Assembly: GCF_023343835.1 (NCBI RefSeq)
Contig: NC_064435.1
Coordinates: 56,334,134 to 56,398,133, forward strand
From: Lagopus muta
Lineage: Eukaryota; Chordata; Aves; Galliformes; Phasianidae
Length of the DNA: 64,000 nt
Direction of reading: 5' to 3'
Shown here: positions 1 to 12,374 of the stretch, in pieces
How the letters are laid out: every line of letters starts with the position of its first letter
Numbering within the stretch: position 1 is the stretch's first letter
Notes under the pieces: model-generated
What the model saw: the letters and a program-made list of their open reading frames with translations, nothing else
Told to the model about the DNA's origin: nothing
The model's database searches: none
Program-made: the position numbers and the translations under genes

Positions 1-1392
1 ATAATTAGGACAGGTTCATTTATTTTACTGTGAGTTGTCTGGATGGACTACAGGGACAGTAGCACTGATGCAGGCTCAGAGGTACAGCAGAGATGGGTAA
101 CCTGTGTAATTCCCAGAAATTGTCCACTGTGAAATCCATGATAATCGTATTTGATCCAAACAAGAGCAGGTAAGCATGTTATGGGCTAAGTGGAAAGTTG
201 TTTAAAAACAAAGAGAGAACAGGGAAAACATTACACGAATAACCTATGAATCTTCACCAAGAAGTAAAAAAAAAAAATCACATACAGGAAATTTCAGTTT
301 TGTTTCTTAAAGTACATTTCATGTACTGAAATTCTGTAGCTCTTACAAAATGTTGAAAGAAAAGAACATGAAGCAAGTATTGTTCTGATAACTGATTAAA
401 CAATATTCACAATAAGAACATAGTGAGATGACATTTTAAAAAATTAAATAAGATGTGCTATTCAAAACCAAATTACAATTTCTGGCATGAAATACAGAAA
501 ATATAGTTAAACTGGCGATTCAAACCTGTACTTTAATTTTACAGTTTCATTCCAGATCACTGAATATGCTCATGATTTAAGATAAATGGTTTCCTCTAAA
601 AAAAAAAAAAAAAATCTAACTTTTCTAATGACAAAAAAAAAAAAGTTCAAATAGATATCCAATAATATAGAGTGAGAAACAAAACTTTCAGTATGGTTTA
701 TGTAGATGAAAAATGTAGGTGGATAAGCTCTTAGAATTCAGATTAGGGAACAGAACAGCATTTATGTAATGAAGAGAAAAAGCAGGTGGACAGTTCCAGT
801 TCAAATCAGAATACTTCAAATCTCCCACTTTGTCAAGGCTGCTGAAAGTGATTCATTCTGTGCTACATCATTTTACATGCCATGACCATTCAGTAAGCTT
901 TGTGTCCCACTCATCAAAGCCATACACATATTTAGAGGAGGTGGTAAAGAAACTGTTCTTCTGATTATGTTCCAGCACCCTTGTCTTTCACTTAAAAGAA
1001 AAATCTTTGGAAACTAAGAATAGAAAAACTTCAGAGTGACTCAAAAAGGGGATACAAAAAGGAAGGAAAACATGAAATAAAAATATAAAATGTACTATTG
1101 AGGGAAACAGACTTTGAGGAAATGTAGAAAAAATACCAGAGGAAATTCCATAAAGCAGTATTGCTGGGAACATGTCTTTTGCTTTACATAATATTTATGT
1201 TAAAAAGCTTCATTAATGCCCTAGTGAAAGTTCCTCTAAAGGTTTACACCAGGGATGAGATATCACCATCCATTCCTTGAGAACAACTAGAATAGACTAA
1301 ATAAGACTACCACTCTCCCTTACCCTTACACACACACACAGAATTTATGAAGTTCCAGCAAAGAGAATTTTCTTCACTATATCATATAACAT
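1..1392. other. Non-coding AT-rich stretch
   Basis: No gene is recognised. The stretch holds two A-runs (598-614 and 633-644) and a short (AC)6 microsatellite at 1328-1340. Small open frames here show no recognisable family and look like chance. Confidence 0.6.
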
Positions 1393-1600
1393 TACAGAAT
1401 CACAGAATCACAGAATTGTAGGGGTTGGAAGGGATCATTGAGTCCAACCCCCCTGCCAAAGCAGGTTCCCTACAGCAGGTCGCACAGGTAGGCATCCAGG
1501 CAGGTCTTGAACATCTCCAGAGAAGGAGACTCCACCACCTCCCTGGGCAGCCTGTTCCAGTGCTCCGCCACCCTCACTGTAAAGAAGTTCTTGCGCACAT
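1393..1600 (-). mobile_element. CR1 LINE fragment, 3' end, minus strand
   Basis: This is a 5'-truncated CR1 non-LTR retrotransposon read on the minus strand. On the plus strand its 3' terminus appears as three tandem CAGAAT/CACAGAAT units (1393-1416), the short tail repeat typical of bird CR1. The GGGTTGGAAGGGATC core follows, then the 'gactccaccacctccctgggcag' type segment and 'cactgtaaagaagttctt', which antisense the last codons of CR1 ORF2. The match to the family looks closer than for the other CR1 copies in the window, so it is probably one of the younger insertions here. It stops at about 1600 where AT-rich unique sequence resumes. This 5' truncation is usual for CR1 and results from incomplete reverse transcription. 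Small plus-strand open frames across it are antisense shadows. Confidence 0.95.
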
Positions 1601-4600
1601 TAAATCAATCAATGCCATTATTTCAACAAGTAAAGCAAAATAGAAACAGGAATCTCGAAGTAGTCATAGTGCTACTTTACAAACAGTAAATAATATGAAT
1701 GCTTCCACACAGATCATTCGTTTAAAAGGAAATGGAAAATAGATGGAAACAAAAAGCCAACAACTCACAGCTTTATTAAAGAGACCTGTCTGAACTTGGA
1801 AAGACTGTCTATTTACAACTAAACAGATCATACTTTGCCTCTTATTAAACCTCTAATTCTACTTACTAAAATCGGTTTTCACTGAAAAGGAACCCAAACA
1901 AATGTTCAGTTATCAACATGTGCTTCTCTAAAGGTAACAGAACATAAGTCCATGTCCTATATCATAAAGAAAGTTAAATAGAGTTAAGTAGTTTTTTTAG
2001 ATCATTATCTTCCAACGTGTATATCTGTTCAATGACTTGGAAACATAAGGGTTTGATTATTACTTTTCAGATCTGCCTTGTATTGTTAAGAAGGCTATCT
2101 GAAGTTTGATGCATAAGGCTAGTGGTACTTTCTTTTGGAATAATTGTAACAGCTACTTTTTAGAAAATATTCTTATCTATTAATATTTTTTTGGCTTACA
2201 TACAAAGCAGAAAGAACAGAATGCACACACCTTTTAATTTCAGCTGAGAACAACAAAAAAAAAGCCTGTTTCTATGACTAGAGACAATTCTTAGTAGTAG
2301 TTTGAAATTAAATGGAAGTTAGGGATTTAATCCAACCCATTCGGCGGACATTGCATAGCATTATGCATTGCCTACAGGCTAGGTGAATGTACAGAAGCAC
2401 TCAAACTCTGGTGATTTAATGAGTCACATAAAAATCTGTCCCATAATTTGTAGGTAACTCTTTATACTGTACAGCAATCAAAGAATCAGTATGTTGGTAC
2501 TATTTCATAGGGGCAGGGGTGCAAGAAAGGACAGAGAGACAAAGAAAATAGCATGGTAAATAAAGCATAAAGTTGATTTACAAATGTCACTGCCAACACT
2601 GAAGTTAAAACAAAGAGATTAATGTTCCAGTTCAAAATTTACACAAATACTGTTTCCTGCATTTGCAGCTGTGAGGAACAAATTGTGGCTAAAGAATAGC
2701 AGCAGTGACTACAGTTCTTTAGCAGAGAGCAAGTTCTCTATTCATCATAGCAAGAAAGTTACATCATTACTTCTTAGAACAGTGTTTAGTGAAATAGTAC
2801 GTTGAGTCCTTTACTAAAAAAATACTAGCAATGCAATAAATGTATGGAAATACATACTCCCTCTTCATCACAATCCCACTAAACCAAGTAGAAAAAAACG
2901 ACACATTCATCATTTTAATCACTGAATAGACCAAAAAAAAACATTCCTAGTTTTACTTTTATCCTCTTTACCCAATACTGTTAATGCATGCATGTGAGCT
3001 ACTCTGCTGTGCTTTAGAAGTTAAAGTGTAGCCTCTTTCTGTGTACATACGTATGACTCCAGCGTGCCTAATTTTGGCATTTGAGAACCCCTCACATCTA
3101 CAGCAGCTAATTCAATTGAAATTATCAGGCCAAATTTATGGATGGGACTAAATTTAGGTAGGAACACAAAAATTAATGTTCTTAATCCAAAGCACACGGT
3201 TGCTGCTTCACCATTTATATGCCACTTTTTCCAACTCTGCCAATCCCAGCTCTACAAATATTTTACACAAATCGAATGAACTGAGTTTAGTTACTTACCA
3301 TGAATCTATACAGAAATCTCCCCTTTTAAGGATTCACTAGTGTAACCTGAAGGCTCATATAAAGCTGACTACAAAGGGTCCTGTATTTTTGACTTTCATT
3401 TCTTTTTCCAAAGAAGTTGCATTCTACCATTTGTGTCTTCTCGGCTTTCTAGAATGTATATTCTGTACTTAGAATTTATTTCTACCCATTTATTAACTTC
3501 CGTAGACAAAAAAGGAAGCTGAGAGTTTAAGATATGTGATTTACCTGTTTTGTTTTTAAAGTATGCATATCTCATCTAGTTTGACGTATAATATACATTC
3601 TCCACGTGAAAAGGCATTTCCTACCATGAAGTCAAGTAATTTCTGCATATTAGATCTTCCTTTCACCAAGGCAGATTTTAACCTCTGGTACTAAATCTGG
3701 TAAGAACTACAAAACTGTTGCAAACCTCAAACCTCACTATCATCTAAGTGCAAAGCACTTTCTTTGATGCATTTTCATTGACAGACACAGCAAGGTATTT
3801 GTTTTTCTAAAGGACTTACATCAAAATGAAACCAGCTACAACTCTCCTTTGTGAAAATGAGTAGAATAAGCAACATATGACAGATATGTCTTGCATTAGT
3901 AACACATTACTTGAAGGCTTTTGCCTTTACACATAAAGGTAGATTGGGTTGGGGACACAGGTTGGCAAGTAATCACCACGTGCATATGTTTTGCGTATGA
4001 ATTCATACACACAAGAAATAAGACAATGAATGTTGTGTCTAGTTAATCTTTATTCTTTTAGACAGTAGTGGCAATGCTTATTATCTTCTTATAATATCAA
4101 TAGAAAGTTTTGAAGTACCAAATGTGTATATCTATACAATTTTATATGTGCAGTTGAACTATTTTATTTTAGAAGGGCAGCAGAGGGCAAATAAACATTT
4201 TTGTGAAATGCCACTTGAACAATCTCATTCATATCCTACGGAAAGAATACAAGTCACTTCTAATGCTAATATAAACAGAGGGGGGAAAAAAAGACAGGGC
4301 CTCATTTTTTTTAGACAGCACATTATAAAGGTGCAGGGAAAAAATACATGAAACCTAAATTAAAGAAAAATATTACGTCAAATTAGCACACTACTGAAAA
4401 AGGCATAATTGTGCAGATTCTCCATTAACATAGATAACCATTTACAGCATTAAGTTTTCCTCTACAGAAGCAAGTGTGTTACTAACAATAGTATAAAAAG
4501 TATAAGTTAAAAAAAAGACTATTACTAAACATGCACCCCAAAGAATATCAGAAAATATTCAAGCAGAATGTAAAATTATTTCACCTGACATAGTGCATGT

Positions 4601-7271
4601 ATTTAATTCATTTCTCTTTCTTCTGCTAAGTCTGTAGACTAAAAGTAGTGGGCAGCTTTTACCCTGGGGAGAATAGGGATCTATTCTCACCAAAACTTGA
4701 TAAGCCTTGATAAAATCTGAGGCATGATTCCCCCTCACATTAAACAAAGATGGCATATGTGCTAGCAGGCCTGGACAAGAAGATGCATGCTGTACTTGAG
4801 TGACCCTCAGTAGGGACTTCCCTGACTGTATGGAAGTACACAGACATGAGTAAGTGAAAACTCTGACCACACACAAGTAGGGGAATCTTGGGAGGAACTG
4901 GAGAAAGAAAAAAATAAAAAAAAAATAAAAAAATTAGTTCTTCAGAGGCAATAGCTAACTTTTCTGCCTCCAGCGAGTACCAAATAAATCTTTTCATTGT
5001 TTGCATAATTTTGACAATGAATAATCTACACTGTTCTTGCACTATATGATGTTGTCCTCTTAAAAATGCTGTACCTGACCAATACAATACTTTTGGTTGA
5101 GAGCCCCAGTTACTAAAAAGCATGACCAACACCACAGTTTAAAAGGATCTTTCAAGACTAGTGAAGATGAATGAGCTTAAAAGACACATCCTCTTCATTT
5201 TTCTTCAACTAGTAAACTGTATCTAATAGAGGAAAGAGATTTCTTAGCCATTTCAGGCACACAAGAGGAAACCCTGCCAGCATTCCCAATCACTGTGTTG
5301 GGAAGCTCACACCAAAAAACACAGATACAGCAGGAAGAACGTGGGTAGAATAGTCAAGTTTGTGCAAATGTTGTGTCATGGGTTAAAATAGATTTGTTAC
5401 ATGCAAGTCTTGCTAAATTCCTGTGGGCTCTCAAGCACCTGAGAAACAGAGGCTGCCAAAAACATATTTACCATTTGCACAAAGATAAAAAGTTATTTTT
5501 CCTCATCTGAATGCAGCTATCACCAGCTTCTTTAAAGCAGTGCAAGCATTTTTTATACAAAGCTAAACCTTACAACCACTCAAAAAGGACAGATATTATC
5601 TAAAACATTTTCACACTTGCATTAGATTTTATTCATGTAGGAAATAAATAATCAGACTTTTACTTCATAGAAATCCATTGGATTGTCTAGGATCCTCTAT
5701 AAAGAGATTTTCTGGTTGGCTGGCAGCTCTCTTAGAAACTATCCCCTTTCACAGTGTTAAAATGAGATGCAATAAACTGAACACTCAAGATAACATCTAC
5801 CTACCTCAGCAGAACAGGGACAATAACAAAAACAGCTTTCATTGCAATTGCAGGCTATTCTTCTCCACAGGACCCTCTCTCACTCAGAGCATAATATAAG
5901 TACATTGTGAAAATAAGTAAAGAGCAGAGAGAAGCAGCTTCTATCTGTAGAGCTTATGTACCCTTTCAGAGTTAGAGAGTATAAAAGTGAACAGGGAAAA
6001 CAGGAATAATTAATGCACAGTTCCTATAATTTCATCCCCTCTGAAAGAAAGTGCTGAAAAAATAGTTGTCATCCTAGTACCTGCCAAAGAGATTGGGGTG
6101 GTATGAAGAAAATTAAACTAATTTCACCTTCCATTGATGGCAATTCTACTATTTACTAGTGGTAATTTATTGTGCATTCTTCACCCAAATGCAATATTCA
6201 CACATGATTTATCTCAAAGAAGTCATTCACTGTATTGATTGATTTTGTGATCTTACAGTGAGAAGCTAGCACAGTCTGTAATACAGAAGATCAAGCTACT
6301 CCAGTTGCCACTTTCAACAGCACAGCATGGTCCCTTTGGGAGGTTTGAAAACATCATTAGCCTTGTCAGTGTCTCACACAGAAGACAATTGAACTTGTTC
6401 TCCCAGCTGGGAACAGAAGCAGCCCCAAAGAAGTCTTGCTGTCACTGAAGTCTAAACTTCACCTTTTTATCACCTACAGCAGGTGGAAAAAAGGTATGAC
6501 TAAACGTAGAGTATAGAAACACTTGATCCTATTTTGTGTTTGCCACAATGCTTATCCACTGATAAGCATTCTGTCTTGGCATTAGGTTAGTACAAACATT
6601 GCACTAATAAGTGCCTGCCCTATATTAAAAAGTGCTCTTGGGACTTTGGGGTGAGAGGTAAAATTAGATCCCTTAGCTGATAACCGGGTAAAATTCAAAA
6701 CATTGAAAAAAGCCTTCTTAATTCTCAGATATATTCTGAGTTGCCAGTGAAGAGTCTATGTTCTCAGCACATTTATCACTCCCTTCTGGAGAAGAAACTC
6801 GAATTCAAAAGTTTGAAACCTGAAATCTCAAAACACAAAGCAGATTGGTACACGATAACATGCAGACTACATGAGGATACTTAAAGTACTAAGATGTTTA
6901 TACAGAACCATATATTTACAGTGCATTCTTGATTATCAAAAGGTAGTGAGATTATGGAAATCACTGCTCAGTGATGATTATAAATATGGCTTCACTCACC
7001 GTGTGCTTAACCTTGCTATGAAGTTGTAAGAGACACCAGGAAACAAATCTAACTGCCCAACTTTCTTGACAGGCAGAGGGGCTTCAATCCCTCCAGCTTT
7101 TCCCTCCCTCAAACCTCCATTAATTTAATCATGGGAGACAGAGGAGCAAGAGTTTTCAATGAGTTGAATTTAGACATGAAGTCTAACAAGTTGGGGGGGA
7201 ACAAAAACAAACAGACAAAAAAAAAAAAAGCCACAACACAAAGAATACGTCAGCTTTGCTTCTTGTGAAAC
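1601..7271. other. Non-coding stretch, nothing recognised
   Basis: About 5.7 kb of AT-rich sequence with scattered A-runs (for example 7217-7229). Two overlapping minus-strand open frames (4559-5135) exist, but they show no family signature and no splice context, and they include a poly-phenylalanine run from an A-rich tract. I treat them as chance. Confidence 0.5.
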
Positions 7272-7365
7272 CGTGGTCTTAGTTTCCTAGTATCTAAATT
7301 TCTTCTCAGTAAAATGGGAATATTTATAATGTTGTATCTCAGGAGTTTGTAAAAAACAAATGCCT
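7272..7365 (+). repeat. Possible ancient MIR/CORE-SINE or L2-type tail
   Basis: The stretch contains CTTAGTTTCC, then AGTAAAATGGGAAT, then AATGTTGTATCTCAGGAG. The order and spacing resemble the shared 3' portion of MIR and L2 elements (CTCAGTTTCC, TGTAAAATGGGGAT, and a TACCTCACAGGGTTGT-type segment). There is an extra stretch between the first two blocks, and similarity is partial. Old copies of these families occur in bird genomes. No A/B-box head is visible upstream, so only the tail would survive. A chance match is possible. Confidence 0.35.
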
Positions 7366-9879
7366 CAGAAGCACCAAAAAATAATAATAAAAAAAAGCAT
7401 GATGCACTGTGTTGACTACTGTAATAAAGTCCATGAGGAAATTAATAATTTGAGTCATTACATGTTACATGTTCTTATAATTTAAAATAAAATATGAGGA
7501 CAAATACTGAATGAATAAAATAAAAATGAGAAATTAAATAGCTGGTCATGAATGGTGAGCACAATTCATCCCATATGCAAAACAGCACACTGCTCTTATT
7601 AAACATAACAAAGCAAAACAAAACAAAACAAAAAAGGCAAACAGATAACACTATTTAATTAAAACTTATATTAAATCTGAATTGTATTCAGTGTTATTCC
7701 AAAGAAAGCTTGAAAATGAAACATTACATAAACTCTGCAATTGATCACAAATGAAAATGCTAAGAAGGCTACAGTTGGTGATGCTCACACAGGCCAGCCG
7801 GCTACCTTGCAAGACAGGCTCACCAGAACAACATACATTTTAGAAATCCCAAATTACAAAGCTAGACAATGGGAAACAAATGACAGGTTACAATACAGTT
7901 GTATAAATCTACATTATAAGTGTAATACAAAGAAGTGGTAGATACTGCAATCTGACTGAACACGCGCTACAGAAACAACAGGAAACAAGCCTTCTATAGA
8001 AGGCTCTACCTAAAAGCAGAATATTGACTTTATGGTGAAAATGAGGGGATTGATACAGATAGAGGAAGTGATATTGCATAGCATTAATATATTACTGGTC
8101 TTGTGCTTCTTTCTCTGAAATTCTGCAGTGAAGAGTAAATTTCGTAGGTCCACTTTAACAAGAAATTTTGCAAGTTTCTGCAGCTGTGCCCTCTTACCTT
8201 TGTCAAAGAAGCTCACATTCCCAAGTACAAAGTTTCCACTTCTCAGCTGTAATCAGAAAAGAAGGCCAATTCAGCCTGTTACCATTGAAACATTTGGAAA
8301 GTGCTAATTAAAATTTTTTGTTAGTGTTTACTCTGTCAAGACCAGTGTATTACTGCCACAGAGATGTTAGAATATGACAGGCTCTAGAAAAACTAAATGA
8401 TTAGCAGATGGTAGTGAAGCATAAGGGCAAAGAGATATCTAAGAGAGAGAGATCTTGCATGCAATCAAGATTTCCATTTGTGAGGTCTTCTGTGTTTCTG
8501 GATGCATATTTCTCATTATATACTATTTTGGCTTTCTTTTGCTAATTTTTTTTCCTCCATAAGCTATTTCAGTTCAATTTCCTTATTTCTTTTGTTTACC
8601 AAAACTTAGAAATTATGCATCTGTACAAGTACACTGACTTGCACGGAAACAGAGATGACCTCTTTCACTTATATTTCAGGGATACAAAGATGATGACCAT
8701 TTCCCAGCTTACAGAAAACTCTGCCACATAGAATTAGAAGCACATTGCATACTTTAGTTTAAAATATATCAACCAAGGCAAGTTAAGTTGAACTCAGGAA
8801 CCTAAGCTAGATAAAAGATTCACTTGAAAATAATGGAAAAATGTTCAAAAAAACAACAAAAAAAAACTGTAATCAAATGCAAAGATACTTTACATTTTTC
8901 AAGTAAAGAACAGGTTGACAAGGCATAAAATTTCATTTTATTATTATTATTTGTACAGAACTTAAGAATGCTCATCTGGAATGAAATTCTCATTCAGAGA
9001 CATTGCAGCTATTATCTGACAGATAAATGAGAAAAAAGTGGATTTTGCCACATAGGATCTCATGTTTTAGAAACAGAAGAAACATCTTAGTCTCACTGAA
9101 CTGACAAAATCAGATTCTGAAATGAATGTTTGCTGGTTGCATCCTGACCTACACATTGTTTTCCCCTTTTTGCAGCTTACTTTCAGATGCTTTTGTTTGA
9201 AGTGATACGCTTTGATAGATGTTCTAATAATGATGCTTCAAGCCTCCTGTTCATTGCTAATTTTTTTCTTCCATAGAAAAAGCACAACTTAAAAAATAAG
9301 CATAATAGATTATTGGAACTCTTGAGGTACTCAGATAATCAGAGTATTATGGTTAACAAAACTAATACTACGCAAAATGAATGAGATGGTTAACCTAACG
9401 TACCTGCTGATAAAGAAGTCAGGCTTTAGATTCAGCAAAGTATTTAAATAGAATTTACAAGGTAGTTCTAAATGATGTTTCATCACCAGAAAGTCTTTAG
9501 ATGCTCCATAGGTGTTTTTTTTTAATACTCACACCGACATGCTCTCTGGAAAAAGAGTGAACAGAAGCACACCAGCACACTTGTATTTTCATAGCCTAAC
9601 TTGGAAATTCTATTGTTATCTCTGTGTAACTATATGGGCATAACATTAGAAGCAGGAAATACCTAAATATGAAAGAAGTAGTTGTCAATGGTAAAATTAA
9701 ATCTCATCTCATACATTTCAAGTATGGCACACCCTTTTTGCCTGCTGGTACTCAGGACCCTCTTGAAGATGGAACCACTTCATGGTGCAAATCCAATCAT
9801 ACCAAAAACATCCCGTTTGCAAAGAATATAAACTCTCATTTTCTTGAGCATCAAAGGATCTCAAAAGTAACCCTATTTT
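7366..9879. other. Non-coding stretch, nothing recognised
   Basis: AT-rich sequence with the (AAAAC)n tract at 7613-7634 and a short ATT repeat near 8940. A pyrimidine tract ending in TTTTTGCAG at about 9161-9177 resembles a 3' splice site, but no convincing exon follows. Confidence 0.5.
7613..7634. repeat. (AAAAC)n microsatellite
   Basis: About four tandem CAAAA units. No adjacent element end is recognised. Confidence 0.8.
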
Positions 9880-10240
9880 ATAATTTTAAAGATGTCTTTC
9901 AGGCAGCACAGCTCCTTGAACTGCTGAAAACGGCTCCTTGCTTGTCTGCTGTCTTGTGGGCAGCTCTTCTGGCAGTTTCCAGCTCAGATACCTAGAAACA
10001 CCCTCACCACCAGCCTCTTGAGCAGTTGGAACCCTGCAGTGTTTGGGTGCTCCAACTGGAGAGCATGGCAGGGGGCTGCAAGGCAGTGTGTGGGGTCTGG
10101 GGCTACAACAACTGCAGGGCCAGTATGAGATGCCTAAGGAGAACCAGCAGGCCTGGCTACAGCTGTCTAAGTGCAGTTAGCAACAGGGCCAGCCCCAGGA
10201 TGGCAACTTAATGGATGAAAGCCCCCAGCCAAGTTCCTGA
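9880..10240. other. GC-richer patch of unknown origin
   Basis: Base composition rises clearly over about 360 bp, with runs such as GGCAGGGGGCTGCAAGG and CAGGGCCAGCCCCAGG, against AT-rich flanks. Two short plus-strand open frames overlap it (9669-9995 and 10026-10211). Neither resembles a known protein, and the cysteine and tryptophan content of the second looks like a composition effect. It could be an old transposon remnant, a decayed exon or a small regulatory element. Confidence 0.4.
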
Positions 10241-12124
10241 TGATCAGCCATCAGTCTATCAGTTAAGTGATTTAATTTTTCACTTGAAACTCAATTCCCC
10301 TCACAAATGTGGGCTGAGGGAGAGGGAGGAATAAACTGGGGCCAAGAGAGAGAAAGCAGAACAGGGAACAGAGTCCATGTTTTCATGGTTGGAACACCAA
10401 GACAGTGTAGAGTATTCCAGGTTCCAATTCATGCTTAGAGGACAAATATCAATGCATACCTGTCTTAGGAAGGCTTTTAATCTCTGCACCCTGAAGTTTC
10501 TGACATGTGGAAGGGAGTAAAATTTGAGACATGCACTTATGCTTTGCACTTTTCAGGCTTTTTGCCCAACATTTATGGTTCCCTACATGCTTTTCTGAGC
10601 CATTCAAATACCATACCATTGTTTGTGAATCTGAGCTCCTTACATTAGTTTCTCTTCTTCCCCTGCCTTGCAGCAGAGATATTCAAGTGTGGGCAATATC
10701 CAACTCACTTGCAATTTAATAATTTTTAAAATTCTTTTTCATAGCACTGTAAAGATAATCTTCTGTTGTCTACAAATCTCTCAGTCCTCATTTTGTATTC
10801 TTATCAGTTTTAGCAAGGTCTAATACTATCCTCCATAGATGAAAGTTGTTCACATTTTATAGTGTAATAAAGTGTTAGCCTTCCCCACTTTACAAAGATT
10901 TGAAAGGTTCATCAGAAGCAAAATAAAAGTAAAATCTAATAGAACTGGACAACCAAAATACTGCAGACAATATTTATAATAACTTTTGCCTCTTTAGGGA
11001 TTCTGATGCCTTTTTTTCAAACAAGCAAAGTCAAAGATAATTTACTAAATGTCTGAATGAATTATTTGAAATACATACAGTTTTCACCATGCAATATACA
11101 GGGAAACAGTTGAAGAGAAACTGTCTTATTTTCTTTAAATCTCAGTCTGTAAACAGCTGATATTACCTGACCAAATCTAACTTCTCAATTATTATCTAAA
11201 CTATTCTGCCTTATATAAATTCCTATCATGTGAAAATAGTCTCCAGTATCTATAAGTTCAGCATAAACTGATCAAGAGAATTACATTGATGAATGTTTAT
11301 TTAGGATAAGGCAAGCACACACTCTGGGTGAGAACAGAAAATTAATGATGAGAATTTGCAGCATTCTCTGCTTACAAAACAGCTATTTATATATTTCTAA
11401 ACATTGTTTTCCACTTTCACCTTCTCCCTTCTATTTTACTCTAATGCTTTATTTGTAAGATAACTAAAGACATCAAACACATTGTTTTTATTTCTGTGAC
11501 AAAACTTCTACGTGAATAATTTAACTTAGATTACCATAGAAATTAAATCACTGTTCGTATAGTTCATTAGAACATCATCTCTATCCATTCTTTTCTTTAA
11601 ATGCTTATAAAATTAACCAGATTTGCAACTAAAAATATTATAGTTTACATTACACACAGTCACATTGTATTATCAGGAGAAGCCTTGCCAGCATTGAGAT
11701 ACATGAACACTTCTGAAAAAACAGATTCTACATTGTGGCATTACTGTTGCCTCTCTCTGTCACAGGGAGTGATGGTAACATAAGCGTTTCTTCTGTGAGT
11801 ACTAAGCATCCCCCAGGACACATGTGGAGCTGAGACAGCTCAGTTGTCTATCTGCAGAGGTGCTCCTGGAGGCTTTCACACACCAGTTGAATGGATGTTT
11901 TTGAGCCCTCTCTCACAGCATATAAAAAGCAAACTGACACAGTAAACAATTCTGACCCATTCTTACAGTATCGTTTAAACCCTAGAGTTTAGGATAAACT
12001 ATTACTGCTATTTTTTTTCAAGTACAAAAAACTCACAGGTTTGAAAAACAAATGACAACTGAAGGTTACAAGTCACTTCATCTTCCTGAAAAGAAATGAA
12101 TCAGCAAGAGACTGCACTAAGGAG

Positions 12125-12130
<6 letters not shown>
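10241..12130. other. Non-coding stretch, nothing recognised
   Basis: AT-rich sequence. A purine-rich segment lies at about 10314-10370. No repeat family or exon is recognised. Confidence 0.5.

Positions 12131-12167
<37 letters not shown>
12131..12167. repeat. Poly-A tract, 37 A
   Basis: An uninterrupted run of 37 A. No polyadenylation signal sits just upstream and no retrocopy is recognisable, so it is treated as a simple repeat. It lies 24 bp upstream of the hairpin and hexanucleotide array, making an almost continuous purine strand of about 240 bp. Confidence 0.95.
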
Positions 12168-12173
<6 letters not shown>

Positions 12174-12190
12174 TAAAAGAAGCATTAATG

Positions 12191-12210
12191 TTCCTTTTGC
12201 TTAAAAGGAA
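12191..12210. repeat. Perfect 8-bp hairpin at the start of the array
   Basis: TTCCTTTT (12191-12198) and AAAAGGAA (12203-12210) are exact reverse complements around a 4-nt GCTT loop. The right arm is the first unit of the hexanucleotide array. Confidence 0.9.
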
Positions 12211-12374
12211 AGGAAAAGGAAAAGGAAAAGGAAAAGGAAAAGGAAAAGGAAAAGGAAAAGGAAAAGGAAAAGGAAAAGGAAAAGGAAAAGGAAAAGGAAA
12301 AGGAAAAGGAAAAGGAAAAGGAAAAGGAAAAGGAAAAGGAAAAGGAAAAGGAAAAGGAAAAGGAAAAGGAAAAG
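12203..12374. repeat. (AAAAGG)n hexanucleotide microsatellite
   Basis: The array starts with one AAAAGG, then a 5-bp AAAGG variant, then 26 uninterrupted AAAAGG units from 12214 to 12369, ending in a partial AAAAG. Uniformity this high points to recent expansion. All purines lie on the plus strand, which could favour triplex (H-DNA) structure. The open frames it creates (Lys-Gly repeats on plus, Phe-Pro and Phe-Ser repeats on minus) are repeat artefacts and not genes. Confidence 0.98.

Noticed and set aside
1425..1689. Two plus-strand frames at the CR1
   Set aside because: They are antisense readings of the CR1 3' end.
4559..5135. Overlapping minus-strand frames of 105 and 131 codons
   Set aside because: No family resemblance, and one includes a poly-Phe run from an A-rich tract. 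Length is compatible with chance in 64 kb.
12203..12374. Interstitial telomere-like repeat
   Set aside because: The unit is AAAAGG/CCTTTT, not TTAGGG/CCCTAA.
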